This document shows positions 52,703-63,651 of a DNA stretch of 64,000 nt, one piece after another (within the stretch, counting starts at the first letter, position 1; each line of letters starts with the position of its first letter). The notes beneath the pieces were generated by a model that saw only the letters and a list, made by a program, of their open reading frames with translations, was not told the origin of the DNA and searched no databases. The translations under genes were made by a program, and so were the position numbers. The DNA is from Aquarana catesbeiana (taxonomy: Eukaryota > Chordata > Amphibia > Anura > Ranidae): positions 594,053,790-594,117,789 of the forward strand of contig NC_133326.1 of NCBI RefSeq assembly GCF_042186555.1, given 5' to 3'.

Positions 52703-53399
52703 CACTGCTTGTGGAAGAGAAACAGCTTGTACTTCTCCTTCTGTGGCTACTGATCCCAGCACCACCTCCTCAGGCACTGCCAAGCCACCTGGCTGCAACT
52801 GCCCCTTTCACTAGCTGCTCTCCAGGCTATCTTCTCCACACCAGTCCTCCAGACTGACTCTTCACCACTTAAATTTTCAGGAGATCTCCTGGGCAAGGAT
52901 GAAGACTTAAGCCAACCACTGTCTTCAGGGAGAACTGGCTACATGTGGCATTCCCCCCCTTGTAAGTCCCCAGAAGTGCTGATCTACTCACGCTGTCCTC
53001 TCTCATGCCTCCAAGAAGGGCTTTCTCCCCTGTGCTATGGCAGGATCCTTCCAGCACCAAGTCCCTGCCCAAGGAAGGACACCTCCCCTGAGACTAGGCG
53101 GCACTCCTGAGTGCCACCGACAGCCTCCTCAGCGCTTTATCTCCATTTTCCACCCAAATGCCCTGCAGGGCATGGTTCACACTTATTTATGAGGTAATCC
53201 TGGCCTCTTGCCAGCCCACTATTGGGGATTGCCTGAGGCCTCATATACTGTATATTCCAGGCAGCCCCTCTTATCCACCTGCCTGGAATAATATGAATGA
53301 ACCATCATGACTCCATTTTGATTCCCCCTGCCATCTTATGTGAAGTCTCTTGTGTACGTTTAAGTCTGTGTAAGTCTGTGTAAGAATGTGTAAGAATGT
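52703..53399. other. no gene recognised
   Basis: CT-rich stretch (52740-53220) without conserved coding. The right part may already belong to the 5' LTR of the retrovirus, whose start I cannot fix. Confidence 0.4.
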
Positions 53400-53539
53400 T
53401 TTCACAACACTCCCCCCCCTGTTGTGCTCACTTTGATTTTAGCTTTACTTGTTTCATTGGGTGTCTCATGGTACCGGGGGTCACGGGGGTCTGCCAAAGT
53501 TAAACAGGGTTGTCGTCCAGAACCAGAATTCCTTTCAAA

Positions 53540-53557
53540 TTGGGGCTCGGCCCGGAT
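53540..53557 (+). promoter_or_regulatory. retroviral primer-binding site, tRNA-Pro type
   Basis: TTGGGGCTCGGCCCGGAT lies two bases after a CA that would end the LTR, and resembles the proline-tRNA primer sites of class I retroviruses with a few changes. Confidence 0.65.
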
Positions 53558-53908
53558 ACAACAATCTTTCTTGGTAAGTACATTTTGTCTTATTTTGACA
53601 AATTGTTTTCTTGCCTCGGCTCTGGTAAAGCTTTAGTCTCTTAAATTTATTAGAAAGAAGATGGACCACGCCTTATAAGTGATAAAGCGGTCTTGGGTAG
53701 ACCTGTCCTCAGGAAGGACTTTGTAAGTTTAAATAAGTAGTACTACACTCCTTTTGGGAAGGAGGAAAAAGTGTTGGTGTTAATAAGGCAATTACCACCG
53801 GGGCCCACATCTGTGTTTTGCTTTTTTTATTTATAGCATAGAAGTATAAGATAATTTGTTGAGTGAACTGAAACTGCAAGGTAAGGCAGTCTTTCTTTCA
53901 CTGTGATA

Positions 53909-54112
53909 ATGGGTCAGTCGCAGGGAAAGGATCTCCCACCGCTTCCAAACCCCGGGAAAAATTGTAAATAGTAAGAAGCAAAAGAAGCCCTCTAAAAACC
54001 CAAATAGAGAGGATACTGATAAGAAACATAAGGATAAGGCAGGAAAAAAGGGACCAGATTCAACTGCCCCTCCCCTCCCATTCAACCCTCCACCATACAC
54101 AAACAATAACCC
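53909..54112 (+). pseudogene. retroviral gag N-terminal remnant
   Basis: Begins MGQSQGKDLP (potential myristoylated start) and stops at 53969-53971. A shifted frame continues as a lysine-rich stretch and reaches a PPPY motif at 54087-54098, the late-domain type that recruits ubiquitin ligases during budding. Capsid and nucleocapsid are deleted; sequence passes directly into RT. Confidence 0.65.
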
Positions 54113-55967
54113 TTGTCCAAAGAGAATGAGGAGGGAATTGCTCCGATGGTGGAGCACTTTCTTAGAGAAATTTACAAGAGACACTCACCCTTCAACACAC
54201 CTATAAATCCAGTTAAAAAGCCAGATGGCAGTTATAGGTTTGTGCAAGAATTAAGGGCTATAAACAACTTAGTTGTACCTATCGCACCCATAGTGCCATC
54301 ACTCCTCACCTCCATTCCATCCTATGCTGAATATTTCTCTGTGATTGATTTAATAAACACATTTTTTTCCATCCCTGTGGATGAGGAGACACAGCCAATA
54401 CTTGCATTTTGTTTCAGAAACCGCCAGATGACATGGTGTAGAATGCCCCAGGGTTATGTGGACTCCCCTGTAGTCTACTCAGTGATCCTCCAGGCAACCT
54501 TTCGGTCCTAAACTCCCCGCCAAGGTTCAGTCCTACTCCAGTATGTTGATGATTTATTGTTGTGTAGTCCAAGCCAGGTTGCATGCAAAGAGGATTGTTT
54601 AGATCTGTTACATTGGTTAGCAGATGATGGTCACAAGGTTTCTAGGAAAAAGCTACAATGGTGTCAGGAAACTGTTGAATACCTTGGTTTTGTGCTTTCT
54701 AAAGGAGAAAGGAAAATCAGTTACAAGAGAGCTGTGGCTCTCGCGGGCCTGCCCCACCCACTTACTAAGAAAGATATGCTATCTTTTCTTGGTATGATTG
54801 GTTACTGCTGTCAATGGATACCTGATTGTTCCTACTATGATAACTGCTTGTTACAAGCCACAAATATCGACATGCCAGATTGTGTAAAATGGAATGATGG
54901 AATGATGAAATGTGTAATGCTTTTGTGTATCTTCAAACTGCAATGGTCACAGCTCCTGGTCTTGGATTACCTGAATATGGCAAGATGTTTCACTTATTTG
55001 CCAGAAACAACTGTAAAACCATGGCGGGAGTCCTAGTGCAGGAGCATGGGGGCAAACTCCGCCCTATTGCATTCTTTTTAAGGGTTGTGCCTATGCACAA
55101 CAGGGCATGCCGGTGTGTCTCCGAGCTTTAGCATCCTGTGTGATGGTTGTGGAGATGGCTACTTCATTCACCTTCGGTCATGCAACTACACTACATACTA
55201 CCCACAATGTGTCCATCCTGTTAAGAAACATCCACACATGTCAGCTCAAAAGTTGAGCGGCTATGAGGTGATCTTGTTGTCCAACCCAAAACTTGAGATA
55301 AAATATACATCGCCCACCTCTGGCCCTCGCTCCTATCCTGAATGCCTTACTAGGCTTGAAGGGTGAGGAAGATGAGGTAGTGCCTCAACATGAGTGCATG
55401 GATCTCATACACCAAGACACATCTCCCAGGTCTGACATGTCTTCAACCGCCCTCCCTGATGCACAAAATGTATTTGTAGACAGCTCTTGTTCAAGGCCAA
55501 ATGATAAAACATATCACGCGGGGTATGCTGTAGTTCAACTACCTGATGTGATAGTAGAAGCAAACCCAGTTCCCTTTCAGTCAGCTCAAGTGGCAGAACT
55601 GATGGCACTCACAAGAGGGTGTTAGCGCTATGAGGGATTAGACATGAGACGTGATTCCAAATATGCATTCAGGGTCGCACATGGTTTCGGGGTCATTTGG
55701 CAAAGAAGGGGTTACAAAGCGGCCGATGGTAAATTCATCTCCCATTCCAATTTGGTTACAAGTCTGTTAGAAGCAATACAACTTCCAAAATCAATAGCCA
55801 TCCTCCATTGCACAGCACACACAGGTCAACAGAATGACATGGCTAAGGGAAATGCACTAGCAGATAGAATAGCAAAAGAAGCAGGTAACAGGCAAGAGGC
55901 CACAATACAAATGCCCTTCCTAGCTCCAGAAATGCCCCTTCTAGACCAAAACTTATCCGACCTCTAG
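54113..55967 (+). pseudogene. retroviral pol remnant: RT, connection, RNase H
   Basis: RT landmarks: VKKPDGSYRFVQELRAIN, MPQGYVDSP, and YVDD at about 54543. An in-frame TAA (54509-54511) precedes YVDD; frameshifts follow near 54905 and before 55356; another in-frame stop is at 55623-55625. RNase H is recognisable from VFVDSSC and DSKYAF to NALADRIAKEAG, so its acidic residues and the terminal D box remain. No integrase follows. Not functional. Confidence 0.88.
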
Positions 55968-56241
55968 GTTCATCCCACCCCCCAAGGACATTAGGAAATG
56001 GAACATTGAAGGAGTGCAAAAAAGCCCTGAATCAGGGCTCATCTGCCAAGAGGGGAGACCATGCATACTCGTACTGAAATGTATAGTTATTCCTGCGCTA
56101 CCATGTAACCGAAGGGCAATGAACGTTGAACTGCTGCAAGCACCGAATATAGGTCAAACTCAGCCCATACAGCAATAGAAATAAGGATTGTAAAAATTGG
56201 TGCTGCGCTGTTCTTTAAAAAAAAAAAACAAAACCTATGCT

Positions 56242-57701
56242 GCTAGAGGTAGTAGTACAAAGGTAAATGATATAAACATATAAAAAACCAGAAACAATAT
56301 GAGAATAAGTACAATCAATATAAAGCACTTCTATACCCAATAGGTGCAGTGTGATATTCCACACTAATCGGTGGTAATAGCAAAGTGCAAAGTGCAAGAA
56401 AATCATTCAATAAAGACTTAAGGCCAAATGTGATAAGTATCTCACTGGAAACACTAAAATCAATATACAATCACTAAAAACCTCAATGGATCGTGCAAGT
56501 AGCCAAAAAACATTGTGCAAAAACAGCAAATAATAAATTAAATGTGCAAAAATCGCAAAAATTGCAAATGCAGTGTATAATAAACATATAACCAAAAATC
56601 AATATACAATCACTAAAAACCTCAATGGATCGTGCAAGTAGGCAAAAAACATTGTGCAAAAAACAGCAATTAGTAAATTAAATGTGCAACGTGCAATCAA
56701 TATGGCAAAAGTCGCAAAAATTGCAAATGCAGTGTATAATAAACATATAACCAAAATAAGTCCACTGTAGAACTTGTGAAAATTCAAACAAAGGCAAATA
56801 TGTGCAAAATATATAATGGGATATATTTGAGTATTTCAATCAGAGGTTGGCTTTTATTAAAAAATGGTGAGGGTACTCACTTCACTTACAAGAAAAAAAA
56901 CACACAGAAAACTTCTCCTAGGAGCGGCGATAAAAAACAACCTCTGATTGAAATACTACACTATTTGGCCCCTTCTTTCCTTTAATCCCCCTCCTGCTCC
57001 ACTGAGAGACAAAGACCCACTAACAGCTCCATCCAGCCCAGGAATCTAAGTGAGAGGCAGTTAGGAGTACAAGGGAGAAGCAGCCATTACCAGCAACTTT
57101 ATGCGGTTACCTCTTTACCGCAAGGTAAGAGGCCACTTCACACCACTGTGTGTCCTGTGCATGAAGAGGAGATCACCCCCATGCTCTCAGCACCTTATTG
57201 CACTTTTTTGCACATTTTCTGATTAGCCACATTAAGAGTATTTAATCGCATTGGACTACATTCCCAGTCCCATTATATATTTTGCACATGTTTGCCTTTG
57301 TTTGAATTTTCACAAGTTCTACAGTGGACTTATTTTGGCTATATGTTTATTATACACTGCATTTGCAATTTTTGCGATTTTTGCCATATTGATTGCACGT
57401 TGCACATTTAATTTATTAATTGCTGTTTTTTGCACAATGTTTTTTGCCTACTTGCACGATCCATTGAGGTTTTTAGTGATTGTATATTGATTTTAGTGTT
57501 TCCAGTAAGATACTTATCACATCTGGCCTTAAGTCTTTATTGAATGATTTTCTTGCACTTTGCTATTACCATCGATTATTGTGGAATATCACACTGCACC
57601 TATTGGGTATAGAAGTGCTCTATATTGATTGTACTTATTCTTATATTGTTTTTGGTTTTTTATATGTTTATATCATTTACCTTTGTACTACTACCTCTAG
57701 C
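56242..57701. mobile_element. inverted-repeat element, arms 56242-56822 and 57269-57701
   Basis: GCTAGAGGTAGTAGTACAAA on the left mirrors TTTGTACTACTACCTCTAGC on the right. The left arm is longer because a roughly 130-bp segment (CAATATACAATCACTAAAAA...) occurs twice (56464-56596 and 56598-56752). The spacer 56823-57268 contains a second small inverted pair (TGAGTATTTCAATCAGAGG against CCTCTGATTGAAATACTAC). Near both outer edges is TGCGCTGT. No hammerhead-like block found. Non-coding. Confidence 0.75.
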
Positions 57702-57934
57702 AAAAAATAAAGTTAAAGGAATACTGCGCTGTGAACCTGCAACCTAGCAGCCAGCACAGCTTGTAGATAAAAAGCAAAAACTGTGAATAAATAAGTGCAG
57801 CGCTAAGGTTTGCATAAATTATATAAATGTGACTTAAACATAAATATATCAAATAAACAGAGATTCATACATGGTGAAATGTGAATCAACCAAAGAAAAA
57901 GTGAAATTTCTGAAAAAATACAGGTATGGTGAAA

Positions 57935-58495
57935 AATGTGCTAGTATGGTGACTTTACCATAAATCAGGTGAGATATAGAAATTAGGATGTTAATATTAA
58001 ACAGAAACACATCAAATAAACCAGGATTAACACATAATGAATGTGAGTCCAAACTCAGAAAATTGAGAATAATTTCTGAAAAATGTGCTAGTATAATAAT
58101 GTACTAGTATAACAACTGCACAATAAACAAAGTCCAAAAACGAAAATGGTGATTTATAAAGTCCAAAAAAATCCAATTAGATGTGCAGTCCTGTTAAAAA
58201 AGAAACATAAGAAAAAAATGCTGGTATAATGAAAAATGTGCTAGTATGGTGACTATACCATAAATAAGGTGAGAGATAGAAATTGGGGTTTTAATATTGA
58301 ACAGAAACACATCAAATAAACAAGGATTAACCCATAATGAATGTGAGTTCAAACTCAGAAAAAATTAGAATAATTTCTGAAAAATGTGCTAATATAATAA
58401 TGTGCTAGTATAACTGCACAATAAACAAAGTTCAAAAAACAGAAATGGTGAATTGTAAAGTCCAAAGAAATCCAATTAGATGTGCAGTCCCGTTA
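57935..58495. repeat. two-copy tandem repeat of about 301 bp
   Basis: GTGCTAGTATGGTGACTTTACC at 57937 recurs as GTGCTAGTATGGTGACTATACC at 58238, and the similarity holds through CCAATTAGATGTGCAGTCC at both ends. Confidence 0.9.
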
Positions 58496-58896
58496 GACAT
58501 ATGGGGGATTCCAATCTCCGGTATGAACTGTGAAGGAAAAAAACAGAAGTACCACCACCATACACAGGGGGAGGCTTACCAGATCTTATTGACTTGGTGG
58601 GGCTTACACCACCCAAGTCTGCAGAGCTTATTAGGTTGAACACATCTGTTGGAAACAACTGGTCCTAGATCTGTATCAATCAATCGACTTTGGACTGTCA
58701 CTGAATAGTGACTTGAAGGCTCCAATCATCGTGAGGAGGGTGGAAGGTAAATGCCAGGAGGGATATATCATGCAATGAAAAGATGGGCTAACATAGCGTG
58801 ATAACGTATAAAAAAGGCAATTTATTAAAAATAGAATAAAACACTCACATTTGGAAGAGTAGAAAAAAGCATGTACATAACAAAGAGTGACGCAAA

Positions 58897-58956
58897 CAGG
58901 AGGTCCAGCCGACGCGTTTCGACTCCACGGTCATCATCTGGGGTGTGGACCCCCTG
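58897..58956 (-). ncRNA. hammerhead-like module
   Basis: On the minus strand, an 11-bp outer stem (58946-58956 with 58897-58907, one G-U) encloses ATGATGA (C3 altered, rest of the CUGAUGA box kept), a short stem II region, GAAAC and GCGTCGG. The GAAACGCGTC block is the same ten bases as in the other two families. Confidence 0.55.
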
Positions 58957-59142
58957 CAACAGCATCGCTTATAAAGTAAAAATGACCCCAGAAACTGCTA
59001 AACGCCGAAAATGGCTCCACGTGACATCACTTCCGGTTCCTGTGTCGCGATCCCGGAAGAAAATGGATACCTAGATATTCCAGGTCAACATTATGTGCAT
59101 GTCTCCATAGTATATGATGTACGTAAAATAAAAGGTGGATAA

Positions 59143-59210
59143 AACGGAAAATTGAATACTTACCTTTCCGTAATTTTCCTTTCCTGGTGCCTACCCATGG
59201 CAGCATACCA
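59143..59210 (-). repeat. DIRS 3' terminal inverted repeat
   Basis: AAAACGGAAAATTGAATACT to GCCATGGCAGCATAC-type sequence, complementary to 59311-59378 over about 65 bp. A TATAAATA lies just inside (about 59233). Confidence 0.88.
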
Positions 59211-59310
59211 ACCCACAGGACCACTTTAACTCTATAAATAAAAGAGTTGTTCCTCCCCACCATCATTCTGGTAACTAGATCTCAGAAAACTAAGGATTAT
59301 TGAAGGGAGG

Positions 59311-59430
59311 GTGTATGCTGCCATGGGTAGGCACCAGGAAAGGAAAATTACGGAAAGGTAAGTATTCAATTTTCCGTTTTCCTGGTGCCTCCATGGCAGC
59401 ATACCAAATGGTAAATAACTCGCTTACAGG
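59311..59430. repeat. DIRS internal complementary region
   Basis: First part complements the 3' end at 59143-59210. The second part (from about 59379, CCTGGTGCCTCCATGGCAGC) should complement the unseen 5' terminus. Confidence 0.8.
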
Positions 59431-59462
59431 GAGGGTACTGCAATAAGAAATTTAATGAAAAA

Positions 59463-60317
59463 CTACAGCCTTGACATCTGTAAGGTTCTTTCCCCAAATT
59501 CCCGGGAAGTAAGAACCGCTGGGTCTACACTACAGTGAGACATGAAAGTGTTGAATGACGACCAACTAGCTGCTCGGCAAATTGTCTCAGGGGAGACCCG
59601 CGCCAATGCTGCCCAAGAAGAGGCCATTCCCCGAGTGGAATGCGCGCTGACCGCATCTGGGACTGCCAGACCACTAGCCCGATAGGCCCTTTAGATTAAT
59701 TTTACGATCCAGCTTGCCAAGGTCGTCTTGGATGCTGCCATTCCCTTTCTGGCGCCTTTTGGGATGACAAACAGTCTTTGATCTTTGCAAAACTGTTGTG
59801 TTGAGTTTAAATAGTGTCTCAGGGATCTGGCTACATCTAGCTCATGTAATCTTGAAGACCCTGGATCTTCTCCAAATGCTGGGAGAACCCATTCCTGATT
59901 AAGATGATAGAGAGAAGGTACCTTAGGAATGAATTGATGGATGGGTTGCAAAACCACCCTGTCCGGGAAGAAGGTGATATAAGGTTCCCGTGATCCTAGA
60001 GCTTGGATTTCCGATACTCTGCGAGCCGAGGTGATGGCAATCAAGAATACTGCTTTTAAGGAAATGTCCTCTAGGGTGCAATCTTCTGTGGGAGCAAAGG
60101 GAGGATTTGATAGGACATCCAGCACAATCGTCAAGTCCCATTTGGTGTATAATGCTTTCCTGGGAGGTCGCAATCTCAGGACTGCCTTCAAAAAGCATTC
60201 GACCAGAGGGTTCAAAGCCCATCGTGTATCTGTCAGGGCTGAGAGAGCTGAGACCTGGACCTTAAGAGTGTTTAGACCTAAACCTAGATCCAAGCCATTC
60301 CGTAGGAAGAGAAGCAC
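59463..60317 (-). pseudogene. DIRS tyrosine recombinase, inactivated
   Basis: Site-specific recombinase that would integrate circular DIRS DNA. The frame from 60317 shows TKWDLTIVLDVL, and ITSARRVSEIQAL with the first catalytic arginine. A TAA at 59691-59693 interrupts it. Past the stop the same frame continues with HSTRGMASSWA (H-x-x-R box), but the nucleophile region reads FMSHC (codon at 59532-59534), with cysteine instead of tyrosine. Natural stop at 59463-59465. Two independent lesions, so it should be dead. Confidence 0.9.
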
Positions 60318-60450
60318 ATTCTGGACCCCAGGATCCAGGGGATCGAAATGATTAAGCTCTGCCAGTTCTGTAAATTTTCCCCATATTCTGTAATAGGTGG
60401 AATTAGTGGAAGACTTCCTTGCCTGTAGAAGTGTTTGTTATGTGAGCACC

Positions 60451-61056
60451 CTAAATCATCCAGCCTTTTCCGCTCAATTTCCAGACCCTCAAGTCTAGGA
60501 TTTCCGGATGCGGGTGAGAGTAGTCGTTTTGAGACAGAAGGTCGTTCAGGTGTGGAAGAGGAAGCGGTCTGCATACAGCCAAGTTGACTAGGAGTGTGAA
60601 CCACGGTCTCTTGGGCCAGTATGGGATTACTGCCAAGACTGTGACTTTCTCCGTCGTCAGGTGCTGAAGAAACCTCAATATCAGAGGAGTCGGAGAAAAT
60701 GCGTATCCTTTCTGAAAATTCCAAGGCTGGGCTAGAGCGTCTACTCCTGCTGACCCTGGGGACGGGAACCTTGAGAAGAACAGAGGCGTCTTCGCATTGA
60801 GTGGAGAGGCAAATAGGTCGATTTGGGGGGTGCCCCATTGTTGGCATATCCAATCGAAAACCTTGGGATTCAGGGACCACTCGTTGTTGTTGACAAATGA
60901 TCTTGACAGATGGTCGGCTAACTGGTTCTCGGACCCTGGGATGTATGAGGCCCGCAGGTTGATTAAGTTCCTCTCGGCCCAGGTCAGAATGGGCGTCATT
61001 TCGCTGAGTGTTCCCCCCTGGTTCTGGACATAGGCCACTGCCGCTTTGTTGTCCAT
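60451..61056 (-). pseudogene. DIRS RNase H and methyltransferase-like region
   Basis: Continues the RT frame. MDNKAAVAYVQNQGG carries the RNase H aspartate, and PGSENQLADHLSR the terminal D box. Then QQWGTPQIDLFASPLNAK, PLILRFLQHL and VLAVIPYWPKRPWF fit the DIRS segment often called the methyltransferase-like domain. Two stops separate it from the RT (about 61105 and 61081). Confidence 0.85.
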
Positions 61057-61110
61057 CTGTAGGAGTATGGATTTTCCTCTAAGTTAGGTGGCTAAATGTA
61101 AGATTGCCAT

Positions 61111-62361
61111 TCATGCCGCCCTTAGTTCCAGTATGTTCGATACTACCGCCTCCGAATTGAACTGCCATCTCCCTTGGACTAGTTGACCTTGGAAGTGTGC
61201 ACCCCAGCCCAACTGACTTGCGTCTGACATAAGAATGGTCCATGAGATGGGCCCTAGGGAAGAGTGAATCTGCAGGTTGGATGGTCTCGTCCACCACCAG
61301 AGACTGGACTTCATTATGGATGTGACTAATATCCTCTGATCCAGGCGATTCTTCCTCCACTGTGCCAGAAAGCCCAGTTGGAATCCCCGCAGATGCCACC
61401 TGGCCCACTTCACCATGGGTATACAAGAGGAAAGGGAGCCCAGGAGACTCAGACAGTCTGATGCCAACATGGAATGGCTTGCCAATACTCTCTTTACCTT
61501 CCTTATCTGGACAGGAATCTTTTCTAGGGGAAGTGAAACTGCCCTCTCTGGAGTGTTGAAAAGTGCTCCTAGATATGTCATCTTTTGTGTAGGTGTGAGC
61601 TGGCTTTTCGAGTAATTGATTAACCACCCGAACTTGCTCAGGGTGTCTAGGTCCAGCCGTACATGCATTTCTAGGCTCCTTTTGTGCTGGGATAGAATGA
61701 GGATGTCGTCCAAGTAGTGAAGCACTCAAATCCCTTTTTCTCAAAGAGGAGCCAGGATTGCCACTAGCACCTTGGTAAAGGTTCTGGGAGCTGTTGAGAT
61801 CCCGAACGGCAGGCATTGAAACTGTAGGTATAAATCGCCTACTTTGAAACGTAGGAAAGGTTGAAACTGCTGCAGGATAGGTATATGGAGATATGCGTCT
61901 TGAAGGTCTATAGAGACCATCCAATCCCCTGGCTGTACTGATAGGATCACTGTATTTAAGGATTCCATTTTGAAATGCTCTGTACAGATGTATCTGTTTA
62001 ACCTCTTCAGGTCCAACACGGGCCTCCAGCCGCCCGATTTTTTTGGGACCAAAAAGACTGGGGAATAGAACCCTGAGTGTTTTTCCAAGTCCGGAACTGG
62101 AACTACTGCTTGCTGCCGGATAAGAATTTGTACATACTGAAGAAGGACCTCTTTCTTCTCTTTGGAGGTTGGTATCTTCGTTGGCTGGAATGAAAAGGGT
62201 GGGGGCCGTTTTCTGAATGTCCACAAATGCCCCTGAATGACAGTGGAGACTGCCCATTGATCTGTACAATTCTCCACCCAAACCTGGGTGAACGCCCTGA
62301 GTCGAGCTCCTACTGGAGCGGTTTGGGTGGATAGGGAGTCAAAAATACTTCTGGCCCTCAA
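61111..62361 (-). pseudogene. DIRS reverse transcriptase and RNase H start
   Basis: A single frame holds the RT with two TGA stops at about 61741 and 61726. The first part gives YSPVFLVPKKSGGWRPVLDL, MVSIDLQDAYLHIP and FQCLPFGISTAPRTF; after the stops comes LHYLDDILILS with the catalytic YLDD. SDASQLGWGAH begins RNase H. Both TGA codons can be explained by CGA-to-TGA change. Apart from stops the domain is well preserved. Confidence 0.93.
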
Positions 62362-62797
62362 CCATGGATGTTGAGGTTTTCGGCTTCCCCGCCTTCAAGA
62401 AAGTTGCCTGCGAGCCCTTCCAGCCTCTTCTGTACTCCCTGCCCGGGCGGTACATTCTGGAGTCTCTTGCTCTCTGCTGACCAGCTGGACGTGACACAAA
62501 TCTTTTCCTCCTGCTTCTGTCCTGGGGAATTAGACCACTTTTCCCTCCTGTGACTCTGGTAATCGCTGCATCCATTTTGTCGCCAAACAGAGCTTTCCCA
62601 TTGTATGGTATGCGACACCACGATTGTTTTGAGGTTGGGTCGGCTGACCATGGTTTTAGCCACAATGCCCTTTTGGCAGTGATGGAATACAGCATAGCTC
62701 TGGAGGAACACTTGAGGACATCAATGGCGGCCTCCGCCATGAAATCTGAGGCCAGCTTCAGCTCATCTAGTGCTTTGATGATCTCGTTAGACCCCAC
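62339..62797 (-). pseudogene. DIRS gag, C-terminal part
   Basis: 152 residues that continue the 63651-62767 frame after a one-base shift in the GGGGTGGGGTC run near 62795. LDELKLASDFMAEAAIDVLKCSSRAM is helical, and KRFVSRPAGQQRARDSRMYRPGREYRR is a basic, probably nucleic-acid-binding, tail. Overlaps the RT ORF start. Confidence 0.8.
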
Positions 62798-63651
62798 CCC
62801 TGTCTGAGGGCTGTCTCAATATTGTCTGACCATACTCTAGTAGCCCGAGAGATTGAAGTCAGGGCTACTGCTGGCTTACATGCCCCTCCTGCAGCTTGAT
62901 AAGATTTTTTTAGATCTGAATCGATCCTTCGATCAAGTACATCCCTGAAAGAGACCGCATCCTCTAGAGGCAGTATTGTATTCCTGGCTAATCTCATAAT
63001 TGAAGCATCTACCGTTGGAAGCAAATCAAAAAGCTGGGCATCTGCTTCAGCAAGTGGGTATAATTTGAGAAAACGATTGTAAGCTAAGGGTCTTTTATCC
63101 ACCTTCTGCCATTCATCTGTCACAACTTCCTTTATTTCTTCCATTAAGGGGAAGGTTGATAATTTTTTCTTCAGGTGTGGAAAATATTTCTTTGCTTTAG
63201 ATGGGGGCTCTGGATCTTCCTCCCATTGGATTGCATCCTTTACCGCATTGATAAAGGGTTCCACTAGAGCAAAATCAAAGACTGAAGCATTCTCTTTTCC
63301 CACATCCAAATCGCTTTCAGAAATAACCTCTGTGTCTGGCTGTGGATTGGGTGTAGTCACTGCTGCTTCATCTGCGGGTGGGGTTGCTTGATCTTGGGAT
63401 AAGGCTAACTCCCGGATAGAGTCTTTGATCATTCTTTTGATTGATTCCATTGACTCAAGTTTCTCTCTCTCTTTGTCTCCTGTAGCTTCCAGGAGGCATT
63501 GACCACATACCAATTTATCAGGGAGGGCTTGTTTGCCACACACCCAGCATGCTTTCTCTCCTGGATACACAGATCTGTGCTGGGAGTCCTGTTTACTATA
63601 GGTATGTTGGGATGATCTGTGCCCACTGCGGGAAGTATGGGCCGAGGACAA
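62767..63651 (-). pseudogene. DIRS gag, N-terminal part
   Basis: 294 residues. A Ser/His-rich start (HTSRSGHRSSQHTYSKQ) is followed by a four-cysteine finger CWVCGKQALPDKLVCGQC (about residues 35-52) and a helical region (DAIQWEEDPEPPSKAKKYFP, WQKVDKRPLAYNRFLKLYPL, ARNTILPLEDAVSF). This is the usual DIRS gag-like protein, thought to package element RNA. It ends prematurely at the frameshift near 62795. Start codon assignment follows the finger position; an upstream frame extends to 63767. Confidence 0.82.

Larger units (their letters stand above)
53400..56190 (+). mobile_element. truncated class I endogenous retrovirus
   Basis: Order on the plus strand: probable end of the 5' LTR (CA at 53536-53537), primer-binding site, leader, short gag start with a PPPY late-domain motif, then directly RT, connection and RNase H. 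Protease, most of gag, integrase, env and 3' LTR are missing, so it is a deletion remnant. Stops and frameshifts occur throughout. The gamma/epsilon-like (class I) placement rests on the proline-type primer site, MGQ gag start, PPPY and YVDD. It ends where the next inverted-repeat element begins. Confidence 0.8.
57790..59142 (-). mobile_element. tandem-repeat element with hammerhead-like module (partial)
   Basis: Starts near GTGCAGCGCTAAGG, contains a 301-bp tandem repeat (57935-58495), then a non-coding segment and a hammerhead-like block at 58897-58956 followed by GGAGCCATTTTC-type sequence. It is cut by the DIRS at 59143, so its other half may lie beyond the window. General plan as in 50950-52592. 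Confidence 0.6.

Noticed and set aside
60284..60880. 198-residue minus-strand frame beside the RNase H
   Set aside because: Alternative frame of the DIRS RNase H to recombinase region; no motif of its own.
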